From positions 1-64,000 of the forward strand of contig NZ_CADIKH010000029.1 in the NCBI RefSeq assembly GCF_902859855.1: a DNA stretch of 64,000 bases, read 5' to 3'. Under the pieces are notes generated by a model. The model made no database searches, was not told the origin of the DNA, and saw only the letters and a program-made list of their open reading frames with translations. This DNA is from Paraburkholderia humisilvae (lineage in GTDB: Bacteria > Pseudomonadota > Gammaproteobacteria > Burkholderiales > Burkholderiaceae). Made by a program: the position numbers and the translations under genes. This document shows, piece by piece, positions 11,408-20,579 of this stretch (its first letter is position 1; each line of letters opens with the position of its first letter).

Positions 11408-13411
11408 TCAGGCTGTCGCGGCGCTCGCCCGCCGATGTTTCGACAGTCGCTCTTCCGCTTCGGCAAGCGCTTCGGGCATCCCGCGCAGCACGACGATGTC
11501 GCTTGCGCGCAGCTTCGTCGATGGGTCCGGCTCGACGCCGCGAATCCCGTGGCGGCGAATCGCGGTCACCTCGACACCCAGTTCGTACAGCCCCAGTTCG
11601 TCGAGCGTGCGACCGACCGCGTCGGCCTTTTCGTCGACCGGCACCGATTGTAGCCGCACCTGTTCGTGGCCGTCGTCATCGTCGACGTCGTCGGCGCCGT
11701 GGAAGTAGCCGCGCAGCAGGCTATAGCGCTCATCGCGCAACTCTTCGACCCGCCGCAGCACGCGCCGCATCGGCACGCCCATCACGACGAGCGTGTGCGA
11801 CGCCAGCATCAGGCTGCCTTCGACAATCTCCGGAATCACTTCGGTCGCACCCGCTGCGAGCAGCCGGTCGAGGTCGCTATCGTCGACCGTACGCACGATG
11901 ACCGGCAGCGTCGGCTCGAGCTCGTGCACGTTATGCAGCACACGCAGCGCCGACGGCGTATTCGCGTAAGTGATCGCGACCGTTCGCGCGCGATGAATGC
12001 CCGCCGCGAGCAGCGACTCGCGCCGCGCCGCATCGCCGAATACCACCTGCTCGCCGGCCGCCGCCGCGGCGGCGACACGGTCCGGGTCGAGGTCGAGCGC
12101 GACATACGACAGGCCTTCGTGCTCGAGCATCCGCGCCAGGTTCTGCCCCGCGCGGCCGTAGCCGCAGATAATCACATGGCCGCTTTGCTTGAGGCTTTGC
12201 GTCGCGATGCGCGTCATCTGCAACGACTGCTGCATCCATTCCGTCGACGACAACCGCAACACGATCCGGTCCGCGTTCTGGATCAAAAACGGCGCGGCCA
12301 GCATCGACAGCAGCATACCGGCGAGGATCGCCTGCAGCAGCGTCGCATCGACCAGGTGCTTGTCGAGAATCAGATTGAGCAGCACGAAGCCGAATTCGCC
12401 GGCCTGCGCGAGGCCGATACCAGTGCGCATCGCCACGCCGGGCGTCGCGCCGAAAAGGCGCGCGAGCGCGGTCACCATTACCGCCTTCAGCAGGATCGGC
12501 CCGATCAGAAAGCCGAGCACGATAAGCGGGTGATGCCAGATCACGGTCGGGTTCAGCAGCATGCCGGTCGTCACGAAGAAGAGCCCGAGCAGCACGTCGC
12601 GAAACGGCTTGATGTCCTCTTCTACCTGATGGCGGTACGGTGTTTCCGCGATCAGCATCCCCGCGATGAATGCGCCGAGCGCGAGCGACAGGCCGAACTT
12701 GTCGGTCACGAACGCCGCGCCGAGCGTCACGAGCAGGAGGTTCAGCACGAACAGCTCCTGCGAGCGCCGCCGCGCAACCACATTGAACCAGCGTGTCATG
12801 AAGCGCTGCCCGACGATCAGCAGCAACGCGAGCGCGACGACGATCTTCATGAACGCCAGACCGAGCGCGGCCATCACGTCTTCGGTCTGGCCGCCGAGCG
12901 CCGCGATCACGATCAGCAGCGGCACCACCGCGAGATCCTGAAACAGCAGCACGCCGAAGATATTGCGGCCATGCTCGGTCTCGATCTCGAGCCGCTCCGC
13001 GAGCATCTTGCTGACGATCGCCGTCGACGACATCGCCAGCGCGCCACCTAGCGCGATGCAGCCCTGCCAGGACAGATGCACCCAATGCTGGAACGCGAAA
13101 CCCAGCCCGAGCGCGACGCCGATCGTGCCGAGCACCTGCAGCAGGCCGAGCCCGAACACCAGCGTGCGCATCGCGCGCAGTTTCGCCAGCGAGAACTCGA
13201 GCCCGATCGAGAACATCAGGAACACGACGCCGAACTCGGCCAGATTCTGCGCGCCCTTCGAGTCCGGCACGATGCCGAATGCGTGCGGTCCAACCAGAAT
13301 GCCGACCGTCAGATAGCCGAGCATGGGGGGAAGATTCAGATACCGGAACACGACGACGCCCACCACTGAGGCCAGCAGCAGAAAGAGCGTCATTTCAAGC
13401 GGGGAAATCAT
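11408..13411 (-). CDS. CPA2 monovalent cation/proton antiporter (YbaL/Kef type) with RCK domains
   Basis: A 667-residue protein in three parts. Residues 1-385 form a Na+/H+ exchanger domain with about 12 TM segments (GYLTVGILVGPHAFGIV; FLMFSIGLEFSLAKLR; GGALAMSSTAIVSKML). A RCK/TrkA-N Rossmann domain follows (GHVIICGYGRAGQNLARMLE, about 410-530), then a C-terminal RCK_C domain (about 585-660). It resembles YbaL/KefB-C; the role would be K+ or Na+ efflux gated by nucleotide or ligand. No KefF/KefG-type partner is adjacent. It is divergent from kdsD with 135 bases between starts. An alternative ATG is at 13393; neither start has a clear Shine-Dalgarno. Confidence 0.9.
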   Translation of the reverse strand: MISPLEMTLFLLLASVVGVVVFRYLNLPPMLGYLTVGILVGPHAFGIVPDSKGAQNLAEFGVVFLMFSIGLEFSLAKLRAMRTLVFGLGLLQVLGTIGVALGLGFAFQHWVHLSWQGCIALGGALAMSSTAIVSKMLAERLEIETEHGRNIFGVLLFQDLAVVPLLIVIAALGGQTEDVMAALGLAFMKIVVALALLLIVGQRFMTRWFNVVARRRSQELFVLNLLLVTLGAAFVTDKFGLSLALGAFIAGMLIAETPYRHQVEEDIKPFRDVLLGLFFVTTGMLLNPTVIWHHPLIVLGFLIGPILLKAVMVTALARLFGATPGVAMRTGIGLAQAGEFGFVLLNLILDKHLVDATLLQAILAGMLLSMLAAPFLIQNADRIVLRLSSTEWMQQSLQMTRIATQSLKQSGHVIICGYGRAGQNLARMLEHEGLSYVALDLDPDRVAAAAAAGEQVVFGDAARRESLLAAGIHRARTVAITYANTPSALRVLHNVHELEPTLPVIVRTVDDSDLDRLLAAGATEVIPEIVEGSLMLASHTLVVMGVPMRRVLRRVEELRDERYSLLRGYFHGADDVDDDDGHEQVRLQSVPVDEKADAVGRTLDELGLYELGVEVTAIRRHGIRGVEPDPSTKLRASDIVVLRGMPEALAEAEERLSKHRRASAATA

Positions 13412-13534
13412 CGGCGAGAGCGTCCAGGTTCGTCAGCGGCCGCCGCGCGCAAACCACCGCGCAGCAAGGTTCAGAGGCCCGTGAAGGCGACGCCCGGACA
13501 AGTTCCGTCCGGCGCGGCGAACATACGCCTTTGT

Positions 13535-13540
13535 TATACT
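13535..13540 (+). promoter_or_regulatory. -10 element abutting the kdsD start (possible leaderless promoter)
   Basis: TATACT, one base from the consensus TATAAT, ends six bases before the kdsD ATG. Standard spacing would put +1 at 13547, the A of ATG. No convincing -35 and no Shine-Dalgarno (CCTTTGTTATACTCCGCGA precedes ATG) are present. Confidence 0.45.
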
Positions 13541-13546
13541 CCGCGA

Positions 13547-14530
13547 ATGATAGCGAAAATCAATGGCGACCGGGCGCTTGCGCTGGCTCGCGACGTGCTC
13601 GACATCGAAGCGGACGCCGTGCGCGCGCTTCGCGATCAGCTCGACGACGGGTTCGTCGAAGCGATCGACTTCATTCTTGGCTGCCGTGGCCGTGTGGTCG
13701 TTTCGGGCATTGGCAAATCCGGCCATATCGCACGCAAGCTCGCGGCGACGCTCGCGAGCACCGGCACTCCGGCATTCTTCGTACACCCCGCCGAAGCGAG
13801 TCACGGCGACCTCGGCATGATCACCTCGGACGACGTGTTCATCGCGATGTCGAACTCTGGGGAATCCGAAGAACTACTCGCTATCCTGCCGCTGATCAAA
13901 CGGCTCGGTGCGAAACTGATCGCGATGACCGGCCGTCCCGGCTCGAGTCTCGCGAACATCGCCGATGTCCATCTGAACGCCGGCGTCTCGAAAGAAGCCT
14001 GCCCGATGAATCTTGCGCCGACGGCCAGTACCACCGCGGCGCTCGCACTTGGCGACGCGCTCGCGGTCGCGGTGCTCGAGGAACGCGGCTTCGGCCCGGA
14101 CGACTTCGCCCGCTCGCATCCGGGCGGCGCGCTCGGCCGGCGTCTGCTCACCTACGTGCGCGACGTGATGCGCATTGGCGACCAATTGCCACAGGTGACG
14201 CCCGACCAGACGGTGCGGGACGCGCTGTTCCAGCTGACTGCCAAGCGCATGGGCATGACCGCAGTCGTCGACGACGAAACGCGCGTGAAGGGCATTTTCA
14301 CCGACGGCGACCTGCGCCGGGTACTTGAACGCGACGGCGACTTCCGCAATCTATCGATCGGCGCGGCGATGACACCGCACCCGCGCACCATCGGTCCGGA
14401 CCGTCTCGCGGTCGAGGCCGTGGAACTGATGGAACGCCACCGCATCAATCAGTTGCTCGTGGTCGATGAAGCCGGGCGACTGATTGGCGCACTCAATATG
14501 CACGACCTGTTTTCGAAGAAGGTGATCTGA
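13547..14530 (+). CDS. kdsD: KdsD, D-arabinose-5-phosphate isomerase
   Basis: Converts D-ribulose-5-P to D-arabinose-5-P, the first step to Kdo. The 327-residue protein has an N-terminal SIS domain (RGRVVVSGIGKSGHIARKLA; FVHPAEASHGDLGMI; AMSNSGESEE) and two C-terminal CBS repeats (about 205-327). The conserved loop NLAPTASTTAALALGDALA is intact. An in-frame ATG at 13481 would add 22 unconserved residues upstream of the -10-like element, so the ATG at 13547 was chosen. Its stop overlaps the kdsC start by one base (TGATG), heading the kdsDC-lptCAB operon. Confidence 0.95.
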   Translation: MIAKINGDRALALARDVLDIEADAVRALRDQLDDGFVEAIDFILGCRGRVVVSGIGKSGHIARKLAATLASTGTPAFFVHPAEASHGDLGMITSDDVFIAMSNSGESEELLAILPLIKRLGAKLIAMTGRPGSSLANIADVHLNAGVSKEACPMNLAPTASTTAALALGDALAVAVLEERGFGPDDFARSHPGGALGRRLLTYVRDVMRIGDQLPQVTPDQTVRDALFQLTAKRMGMTAVVDDETRVKGIFTDGDLRRVLERDGDFRNLSIGAAMTPHPRTIGPDRLAVEAVELMERHRINQLLVVDEAGRLIGALNMHDLFSKKVI

Positions 14531-15066
14531 TGGCTGTTTCCCTTACCGCGACTGAACGCGCGAGCCGCGTGAAGCTGATGATTTTCGATGTCGACGGCGT
14601 ACTGACCGACGGCGGCCTGATGTTCACCGCCGAGGGCGACTGGATGAAGTCGTTCAACTCGATGGACGGCCACGGCGCAAAGCTGCTGCGCGACGCAGGC
14701 ATCGATACGGCGATCATCACCGGCCGCCAGTCGGGCATCGTTGTCGAGCGCGCGAAGAACCTGCGCATCACGCATGTCTATCAGGGCGTGGAAGACAAGC
14801 GTGTCGCATTCGCGGACCTGCTGAAGCAGACCGGCACGAAACCCGAGGAATGCGGTTACATGGGCGACGACTGGCCCGACCTCGCGGTAATGCTGCAAGT
14901 CGGCTTCGCCGCGGCGCCGGCCAATTCGCATCCGGAAGTGATTGCGCGTGCGCATTGGGTCAGCGAAGCGCGCGGCGGCCATGGCGCCGTGCGCGAAGTG
15001 TGCGACACGCTGCTGCGCGCGCAGAACCGCTACGACGATCTGCTGCGCGCCGCGTGCGGAATGTGA
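14530..15066 (+). CDS. kdsC: KdsC, Kdo-8-phosphate phosphatase
   Basis: HAD-superfamily C0-type phosphatase that releases Kdo from Kdo-8-P. The 178-residue protein has motif I IFDVDGVLTDG near residue 18, motif II IITGRQSGIV, the conserved Lys in EDKRVAF and motif III GYMGDDWPDLAVM. KdsC members work as tetramers without a cap domain, which fits the short length. The start overlaps the kdsD stop, implying coupled translation. Confidence 0.96.
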   Translation: MAVSLTATERASRVKLMIFDVDGVLTDGGLMFTAEGDWMKSFNSMDGHGAKLLRDAGIDTAIITGRQSGIVVERAKNLRITHVYQGVEDKRVAFADLLKQTGTKPEECGYMGDDWPDLAVMLQVGFAAAPANSHPEVIARAHWVSEARGGHGAVREVCDTLLRAQNRYDDLLRAACGM

Positions 15067-15079
15067 ACGGATCGAACGG

Positions 15080-15679
15080 ATGAACAGGTTTCGCTGGACT
15101 TCGCTTATTCCGGTCGTCGCGATGGCGCTGCTTGCCGGCATCACGTACTGGCTGCTGCAGGCGACGAAACCGCACACCAACGAAGACGTGATTCGCCCGA
15201 AGGCGCACACGCCCGATTACTTCGCCGAAAATTTTTCAGTCTCCGAGCTCGATCAGTCGGGCGTGACGCAGTACCGCCTCACTGCACAGAAGCTGATTCA
15301 CTACGAAGACACTGAAGACAGCGACCTGACGAAGCCGGCCATCCGCGCGTTCCAGCCCGGCAAGCCGATCGTCACCGCGACCGGCGACTGGGGCACGGTG
15401 AATAGCGATGCATCGATCGTCAATCTCTACGACAACGCGCGCATCCTGCGCGCCCCCGGCGACGGCGATCCGGAGATGCAGGCGGATTCGCAGCATTTTC
15501 GGGTGCTGGTGAACGACGATGTGATCGAGACTGAAAAGCCGGTTAAACTTCGTCGCGGTCTTTCGGTCATGACGGCCGACGGCATGAATTACAACAATGT
15601 TACCCGGGTCATGAAGCTGTTCGGCAACGTGCGCGGCGCCATCGCCGCGTCGGACACGGCCGGCAGCATCTCCAGGTGA
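15080..15679 (+). CDS. lptC: LptC, LPS export bitopic protein
   Basis: Inner-membrane-anchored component of the LptB2FGC-A-DE bridge that passes LPS from LptFG to LptA. The 199-residue product has one N-terminal TM helix (SLIPVVAMALLAGITYWLLQA, about 7-27) and a periplasmic LptC/OstA-like beta-jellyroll domain (GVTQYRLTAQKLIHYEDTE; KLRRGLSVMTADGMNYNNVTRVMKLFG). It begins 13 bases after kdsC, and its TGA overlaps the GTG of lptA. Confidence 0.93.
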   Translation: MNRFRWTSLIPVVAMALLAGITYWLLQATKPHTNEDVIRPKAHTPDYFAENFSVSELDQSGVTQYRLTAQKLIHYEDTEDSDLTKPAIRAFQPGKPIVTATGDWGTVNSDASIVNLYDNARILRAPGDGDPEMQADSQHFRVLVNDDVIETEKPVKLRRGLSVMTADGMNYNNVTRVMKLFGNVRGAIAASDTAGSISR

Positions 15680-16467
15680 TCCGGGTGTTTCATTTCCAGC
15701 GTGACTGCATGAGCGAATCGTTCCCCCGTTTCAATACCGGCTGCCTGCGCAAGCCGCACGCGTTTCGCGTGTGGCGTGCGCCGCTGGTCGTTCAGCTGGC
15801 GGCATTGCTCGCCGCGCTGCCGCTCGCGGCCTTCGCTCCGGTCGCGCACGCGGAGCGTGCCGACAAGGACAAGCCGCTCAATATTGAAGCGGACAATATG
15901 ACGTACGACGACCTCAAGCAGGTCAATATCTTCACCGGCCATGTGGTCGCGACCAAAGGCACGATCCTGATCCGGGCCGATCGCGTTGAGGTGACCCAGG
16001 ACCCGCAGGGCTATCAGTTCGCGACCGGCACCTCGACCGGCAACAACCTCGCGTACTTCCGGCAGAAGCGCGACGGCGTCGACGAATACATTGAAGGCAA
16101 TGCCGAACGCATCGACTACGACGGCAAGCAGGACCTCACCACGCTGACCACGCGCGCAACCGTACGCAGGCTGCAAGGGCTGTCGACGGTGATGGACGAG
16201 GTGCACGGCAGCGTCATCACGTACGACGGCCAGAGCGATTTCTATACGGCGAAAGCGGGCCCGGACGTCGCCAGCCCGGGCAACCCGACCGGCCGCGTGC
16301 GTGCGATGCTCGCGCCGCGCAATACCGGCGCGCAGCCCGCTTCCGGGCCGCCGGTCACGCTGCAACCGTCGACCCGCTTCCAAGGCCAGAACGCGAATCC
16401 AACGCCCGGTACGTCGACCGCTCCGTCGTCCACTGACAGTCAAGGACAAGGAACCACCAAGCCGTGA
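15676..16467 (+). CDS. lptA: LptA, periplasmic LPS-transport protein
   Basis: Forms the periplasmic bridge that carries LPS to LptD. The GTG at 15676 overlaps the lptC stop as GTGA, the same arrangement as lptA-lptB; an ATG at 15709 is the alternative. The signal peptide ends near APVAHA|ERADKDKP. The OstA domain follows (PLNIEADNMTYDDLKQVNIFTGHV...) to about residue 210. The last 50 residues are a Pro/Ser/Thr/Gln-rich tail of low complexity, longer than in E. coli LptA (185 residues). Confidence 0.94.
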   Translation: MIRVFHFQRDCMSESFPRFNTGCLRKPHAFRVWRAPLVVQLAALLAALPLAAFAPVAHAERADKDKPLNIEADNMTYDDLKQVNIFTGHVVATKGTILIRADRVEVTQDPQGYQFATGTSTGNNLAYFRQKRDGVDEYIEGNAERIDYDGKQDLTTLTTRATVRRLQGLSTVMDEVHGSVITYDGQSDFYTAKAGPDVASPGNPTGRVRAMLAPRNTGAQPASGPPVTLQPSTRFQGQNANPTPGTSTAPSSTDSQGQGTTKP

Positions 16468-17246
16468 GCACCCCTGCCCTCCCCAATCGCAAGCCGGCAG
16501 GCACCAGCAGTTCGCTCGCCGTGCGCAATCTGAAGAAGCGCTACGGCTCGCGCACGGTCGTCAAGGACGTCTCGCTCGATGTGAAAAGCGGCGAAGTGGT
16601 CGGCCTGCTCGGGCCGAACGGCGCCGGCAAGACCACCTCGTTCTATATGATCGTCGGCCTTGTGTCGCTCGACGCGGGTGAAATCGATCTGGACGGCAAG
16701 TCGATCAGCCTGCTGCCCATCCATAAACGCGCAGCGCTCGGGCTTTCGTACCTGCCGCAAGAGGCTTCAGTGTTCCGCAAGCTCTCCGTCGAGCAGAACA
16801 TCCGCGCGGTGCTCGAACTGCAGTACGACGACAACGGCAAGCGCCTGTCGAAGGATGCGATCGCGCAACGCACCGAAGCGTTGCTCGACGAATTGCAGAT
16901 TGCTCACCTGCGCGAGAACCCGGCGCTGTCGCTGTCGGGCGGCGAGCGGCGGCGCGTCGAAATTGCCCGCGCGCTCGCGACCAACCCGAGCTTCATTCTG
17001 CTTGACGAGCCGTTCGCGGGCGTCGACCCGATCGCGGTGCTCGAGATTCAGAAGATCGTCAAGTTCCTGAAGCAGCGCAATATCGGCGTGCTGATCACTG
17101 ACCATAACGTGCGCGAAACGCTCGGCATTTGTGATCACGCGTACATCATTAGCGACGGCACCGTGCTGGCCGCCGGCGCGCCCGGCGACATTATTGAAAA
17201 CGAGAGCGTGCGGCGCGTCTATCTGGGCGAGCACTTCCGCATGTAA
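16464..17246 (+). CDS. lptB: LptB, LPS export ABC transporter ATPase
   Basis: Cytoplasmic ATPase dimer that drives LPS extraction through LptFG. The 260 residues include Walker A GPNGAGKTT (about 50-58), Q-loop LPQEASVF, signature LSGGERRRVEIARAL, Walker B FILLDEPFAGVD and switch His in LITDHNVRE. A 17-residue low-complexity N-terminal extension precedes the core. The GTG start overlaps the lptA stop (GTGA). Confidence 0.97.
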   Translation: MSTPALPNRKPAGTSSSLAVRNLKKRYGSRTVVKDVSLDVKSGEVVGLLGPNGAGKTTSFYMIVGLVSLDAGEIDLDGKSISLLPIHKRAALGLSYLPQEASVFRKLSVEQNIRAVLELQYDDNGKRLSKDAIAQRTEALLDELQIAHLRENPALSLSGGERRRVEIARALATNPSFILLDEPFAGVDPIAVLEIQKIVKFLKQRNIGVLITDHNVRETLGICDHAYIISDGTVLAAGAPGDIIENESVRRVYLGEHFRM

Positions 17247-17456
17247 CGTCGCGCGAACCTGCGAACGGCGATGCGGATGTGCGAGGTTACATCGTCCGCG
17301 AGCGCGCAGGGAGTGGCTTCAGTAATTTTGACAAGATAGGCTCGATATTTCGCGCCCCGCGCGCCTATCCGCCTCGAAAAATCTCCCCCACCCGCATTTA
17401 TGCGGTGTCGCAAGGTTTCGCGGTCGTGGCAAACTCTCTACAATGAATTCACTGCC

Positions 17457-18974
17457 ATGAAAGCTAGCCTCCAACTCCGCCTGTCGCAGCATCTTGCGCT
17501 GACACCCCAACTGCAACAGTCCATCCGGCTGCTGCAGCTGTCTACACTTGAGCTGCAACAAGAAGTGTCGATGGCGATTTCGCAGAATCCGCTGCTCGAA
17601 ACCGAGGACGACTGGATCGCGAGTCCGCTACGCGTGGCCGGCGACGGCTCGGTGATCGCACAGGCTCCGGCCAACGCGGCGCCGGAGCCGATGGCTAACG
17701 TGCCGTCGTCGTCCAGCTCTTCCGCGTCCGGTGAAAGCGCCGAGAGCAGCGAACCGCAGGGCGTCGACGAATACAACGGACTCGCGTCGGATAGCAACGC
17801 GGACGCGAACCAGTGGAATCTGGACGACTACGGCCGCTCGGGCAACGCTTCGGATGACGACGACCTGCCGCCGTTGCAAATCCACGAATCCACTACCACA
17901 CTGCGCGATCATCTAACCGCGCAACTGCGTGTCACGCAGGCAAGCCCACGTGATCGCGCGCTCATCACGTTCCTGATCGAATCGCTCGACGACGACGGTT
18001 ACCTGACCGCCACGCTCGAAGAAGTGCTGGCCGACCTGCCTGATGAACTCGAAGTCGATCTCGACGAGTTGAACGCAGCGCTCGCGCTGCTGCATAGTTT
18101 CGATCCGGCCGGTGTGGGGGCACGCTCCGCGTCCGAATGCCTGAAGCTGCAACTGTGTCGGCTTGGACCGTCGCCGACGCGCACGCTCGCGCTCGAGATC
18201 GTCGCACACCATCTGGAACTGCTCGCCGCACGTGACTTCACGCGTTTGCGCAAACACCTGAAGGCAAACGACGATGACCTACGCGACGCGCATACGCTGA
18301 TCCGTTCACTCGAACCCTTTCCCGGCGCGGCCTACGGCAAGGCTGAAGCAGACTACGTGGTGCCCGACATCATGGTGCGCAAAACGGCACAGGGGTGGCA
18401 GGCCGAGTTAAACCCGGAAGTGGTGCCGAAGCTGCGCATCAACCATCTGTACGCGAATATTCTGCGCAACAACCGCGGCGATCCGGGCAGCGGATCACTG
18501 CGTCAACAACTGCAGGAAGCGCGCTGGCTAATCAAAAACATCCAGCAACGATTCGAAACGATCCTGCGCGTGGCGCAAGCGATTGTCGAGCGTCAAAAGA
18601 ATTTTTTTGCCCATGGTGAAATTGCCATGCGCCCCTTGGTTTTGCGGGAAATTGCTGATACGCTGGGCCTACACGAGTCGACGGTCTCACGTGTAACAAC
18701 CGGGAAGTACATGCTCACCCCATTCGGGACGCTTGAATTTAAGTACTTCTTCGGATCTCACGTATCGACCGACACCGGGGGCGCGGCCTCTTCCACGGCC
18801 ATTCGCGCGCTCATCAAGCAACTGATAGGAGCTGAAGACACCAAATCTCCTCTTTCAGACAGCCGCATTGCCGAACTGCTGGCGGAACAAGGTTTCGTGG
18901 TTGCACGGCGCACCGTGGCGAAATACCGCGAAGCGTTGAAAATTCCAGCAGTCAATCTGCGCAAGTCTCTGTAG
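17457..18974 (+). CDS. rpoN: RpoN, RNA polymerase sigma-54 factor
   Basis: Directs RNA polymerase to -24/-12 promoters under enhancer-binding activators. The 505-residue product has the Gln/Leu-rich region I (LQLRLSQHLALTPQLQQSIRLLQLSTLELQQE), an acidic region II with many Ser/Asp (about 60-145), the core-binding domain, an HTH (LGLHESTVSRVTTGKY) and the C-terminal RpoN box ARRTVAKYRE. The ATG at 17457 matches the conserved MKASLQLRLSQ start. TACAAT at 17439-17444 resembles a -10, but without a -35; the gene may rely on lptB read-through. Confidence 0.97.
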   Translation: MKASLQLRLSQHLALTPQLQQSIRLLQLSTLELQQEVSMAISQNPLLETEDDWIASPLRVAGDGSVIAQAPANAAPEPMANVPSSSSSSASGESAESSEPQGVDEYNGLASDSNADANQWNLDDYGRSGNASDDDDLPPLQIHESTTTLRDHLTAQLRVTQASPRDRALITFLIESLDDDGYLTATLEEVLADLPDELEVDLDELNAALALLHSFDPAGVGARSASECLKLQLCRLGPSPTRTLALEIVAHHLELLAARDFTRLRKHLKANDDDLRDAHTLIRSLEPFPGAAYGKAEADYVVPDIMVRKTAQGWQAELNPEVVPKLRINHLYANILRNNRGDPGSGSLRQQLQEARWLIKNIQQRFETILRVAQAIVERQKNFFAHGEIAMRPLVLREIADTLGLHESTVSRVTTGKYMLTPFGTLEFKYFFGSHVSTDTGGAASSTAIRALIKQLIGAEDTKSPLSDSRIAELLAEQGFVVARRTVAKYREALKIPAVNLRKSL

Positions 18975-19146
18975 CTCGCTGCCTTCCGCGGCGGGCATTT
19001 TCCGGCCGCGCCGCTGGTTGGCGGAGCAGGCTGGCCGATACGACCTGTTGCGCTGTTACCGGGGAACGGCACAGGCAGGCCGGCAGATCGACCGGCGCTG
19101 ACGCAATCCATGCGGATCCTGGCGGCCATTCGCTTGGAGAAGCACT

Positions 19147-19506
19147 ATGAATCTGAAGATCAGTGGACACCATCTCGAAGTCACACCAGCATTGCGAGAA
19201 TACGTGATCACCAAGCTAGATAGAGTGCTAAGGCATTTCGATCAGGTGATCGACGGCAACGTGGTCCTCTCGGTCGACAATCACAAGGAAAAGGAAAAGA
19301 GACAAAAGGTTGAAATCAACCTGCATCTGAAGGGCAAGGATATTTTTGTCGAGAGTTGCGATAGCGATCTGTACGCGGCAATCGACTTGATGATCGATAA
19401 ACTGGACAGGCAAGTCATTCGTCACAAGGATCGCCTGCAAGGCCATCAGCACGAAGCAATCAAGTATCAACCCGTGCCGTCCCAGGCGGAGGTGCCGCCG
19501 CAATAG
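19147..19506 (+). CDS. hpf: Hpf, short ribosome hibernation-promoting factor
   Basis: Binds the 30S decoding region in slow growth to form inactive 70S/100S ribosomes. The 119 residues form one S30AE/RaiA-like domain (MNLKISGHHLEVTPALREYV; VEINLHLKGKDIFVE; DLYAAIDLMIDKLDRQVIRHKDR). The C-terminal dimerisation domain of long HPF is absent. TTGGAGAAGCACT gives a strong ribosome-binding site. Linked to rpoN and ptsN as in many proteobacteria. The 172-base gap after rpoN contains nothing I can name. Confidence 0.95.
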   Translation: MNLKISGHHLEVTPALREYVITKLDRVLRHFDQVIDGNVVLSVDNHKEKEKRQKVEINLHLKGKDIFVESCDSDLYAAIDLMIDKLDRQVIRHKDRLQGHQHEAIKYQPVPSQAEVPPQ

Positions 19507-19550
19507 GCCACGAAGCCTGGCAGCCAGTCAGGCGACACGAGTCTCACGCG

Positions 19551-19577
19551 AAACCGCCCTTTTCAGGGCGGTTTTTT
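19551..19577 (+). terminator. Rho-independent terminator after hpf
   Basis: A 10-bp stem AAACCGCCCT / AGGGCGGTTT with a TTTC loop runs into a T-tract (GGTTTTTTCG). Classic intrinsic terminator 44 bases after the hpf stop; it separates the rpoN-hpf transcript from ptsN. Confidence 0.92.
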
Positions 19578-19694
19578 CGTTTGGCGAAACCTTCTCCCAA
19601 ATAGTCGCCATTTTTCAATCGGGAGGGCTCGCGCCTGCTTCGGTTGCGAAATCGACCGGCATGGCGCGGCGCACCATCCGTCGCAACGCTGTTC

Positions 19695-19700
19695 TATAAT
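19695..19700 (+). promoter_or_regulatory. Consensus -10 hexamer upstream of ptsN
   Basis: A perfect TATAAT lies between the hpf terminator and ptsN, 141 bases before the ptsN ATG. No good -35 is found 16-18 bases upstream. It is the best candidate for a ptsN-hprK-rapZ promoter. Confidence 0.45.
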
Positions 19701-19841
19701 GTTTTGGTCACTTTCGGGGTCAATCAGCCCGAGTCCTGCTTTTTGGGCTCAACTGCGCATCGCCGTGAGCATCTGCCGAGCATGGAACGCTATTCAAACG
19801 CCACAGCGAGGAGAACCCAGGCGATCAACGCGCCTGCCAAC

Positions 19842-20297
19842 ATGAATCGTTTAGCCAAATATCTTCCGCTCGAGAACGTCGTCGTCGGCCTTTCCGTTAC
19901 CAGCAAGAAGCGCGTATTCGAGCAAGCGGGCCTGATCTTCGAAAACCAGAACGGCATTGCCCGCAGCACCGTCACCGACAATCTGTTCGCGCGCGAGCGT
20001 CTTGGCTCGACCGGGCTGGGTGAAGGCGTGGCGATTCCACATGGCCGGATCAAAGGCTTGAAGCAGCCGCTCGCCGCGTTTGTGCGCCTCGCGGACCCGA
20101 TTCCGTTCGAGTCGCCGGATGGTCAGCCGGTATCGCTACTGATCTTCCTGCTGGTCCCAGAACAGGCGACCCAGCAGCACCTCGAAATACTGTCGGAGAT
20201 CGCCCAACTGCTGTCCGACCGCGAGACCCGCGAGCGCCTGCACACGGAAGAAAATCGTGAAGCGTTGCATAGCCTGCTGACTCAGTGGCAACCTTGA
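19842..20297 (+). CDS. ptsN: PtsN, nitrogen-PTS EIIA protein
   Basis: Terminal phosphoacceptor of the PTS-Ntr; it regulates K+ and metabolic functions rather than sugar uptake. From the ATG at 19842 the protein has 151 residues with a PTS_EIIA_2 domain and the phosphorylatable His67 in LGEGVAIPHGRI. The start matches the family length, but no Shine-Dalgarno lies close to it. An in-frame ATG at 19782 would add 20 residues. Followed by hprK and rapZ on the same strand. Confidence 0.93.
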   Translation: MNRLAKYLPLENVVVGLSVTSKKRVFEQAGLIFENQNGIARSTVTDNLFARERLGSTGLGEGVAIPHGRIKGLKQPLAAFVRLADPIPFESPDGQPVSLLIFLLVPEQATQQHLEILSEIAQLLSDRETRERLHTEENREALHSLLTQWQP

Positions 20298-20378
20298 CAG
20301 ATACCAGCATAGCGGCACAATGCGCGACCAGGGGCTTCGCCCGGTTTGCGCAGCGGCTGGCCAGCCGATCGGCAGTTA

Positions 20379-20470
20379 CCGCACGGGTAATCGTGCGGGC
20401 GACCGTTTGACGCACGATCTGCCGTCGCGCACTCGCGCAGGACCGGTGGCCGCCGGAAACCAGCCGGCGG
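20379..20470. other. Two GC hairpins in the ptsN-hprK spacer
   Basis: The 282-base gap between ptsN and hprK holds two perfect 7-bp inverted repeats: CCGCACG/CGTGCGG at 20379-20398 and CCGCCGG/CCGGCGG at 20450-20470. Neither is followed by a U-tract. They may be attenuating or RNA-stabilising structures, or chance in GC-rich DNA. Confidence 0.3.
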
Positions 20471-20579
20471 ACCGAATGGCAACTGGAATCGCAACCGAAC
20501 AGGCCCGCGCCGGCCAAACCCGCGGCGCACGCGTCGCGACGAAGAGCAGGTAAGCGGCGCACACCGGAGTCATGGACAC

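Noticed and set aside
11666..13051. 461-codon plus-strand frame opposite the CPA2 antiporter gene
   Set aside because: Arg/His/Gln-rich composition, no domain; the antiporter frame is clearly real.
17439..17444. TACAAT as a leaderless-type promoter for rpoN
   Set aside because: No -35, and rpoN is closely behind lptB on the same strand; too weak to list.
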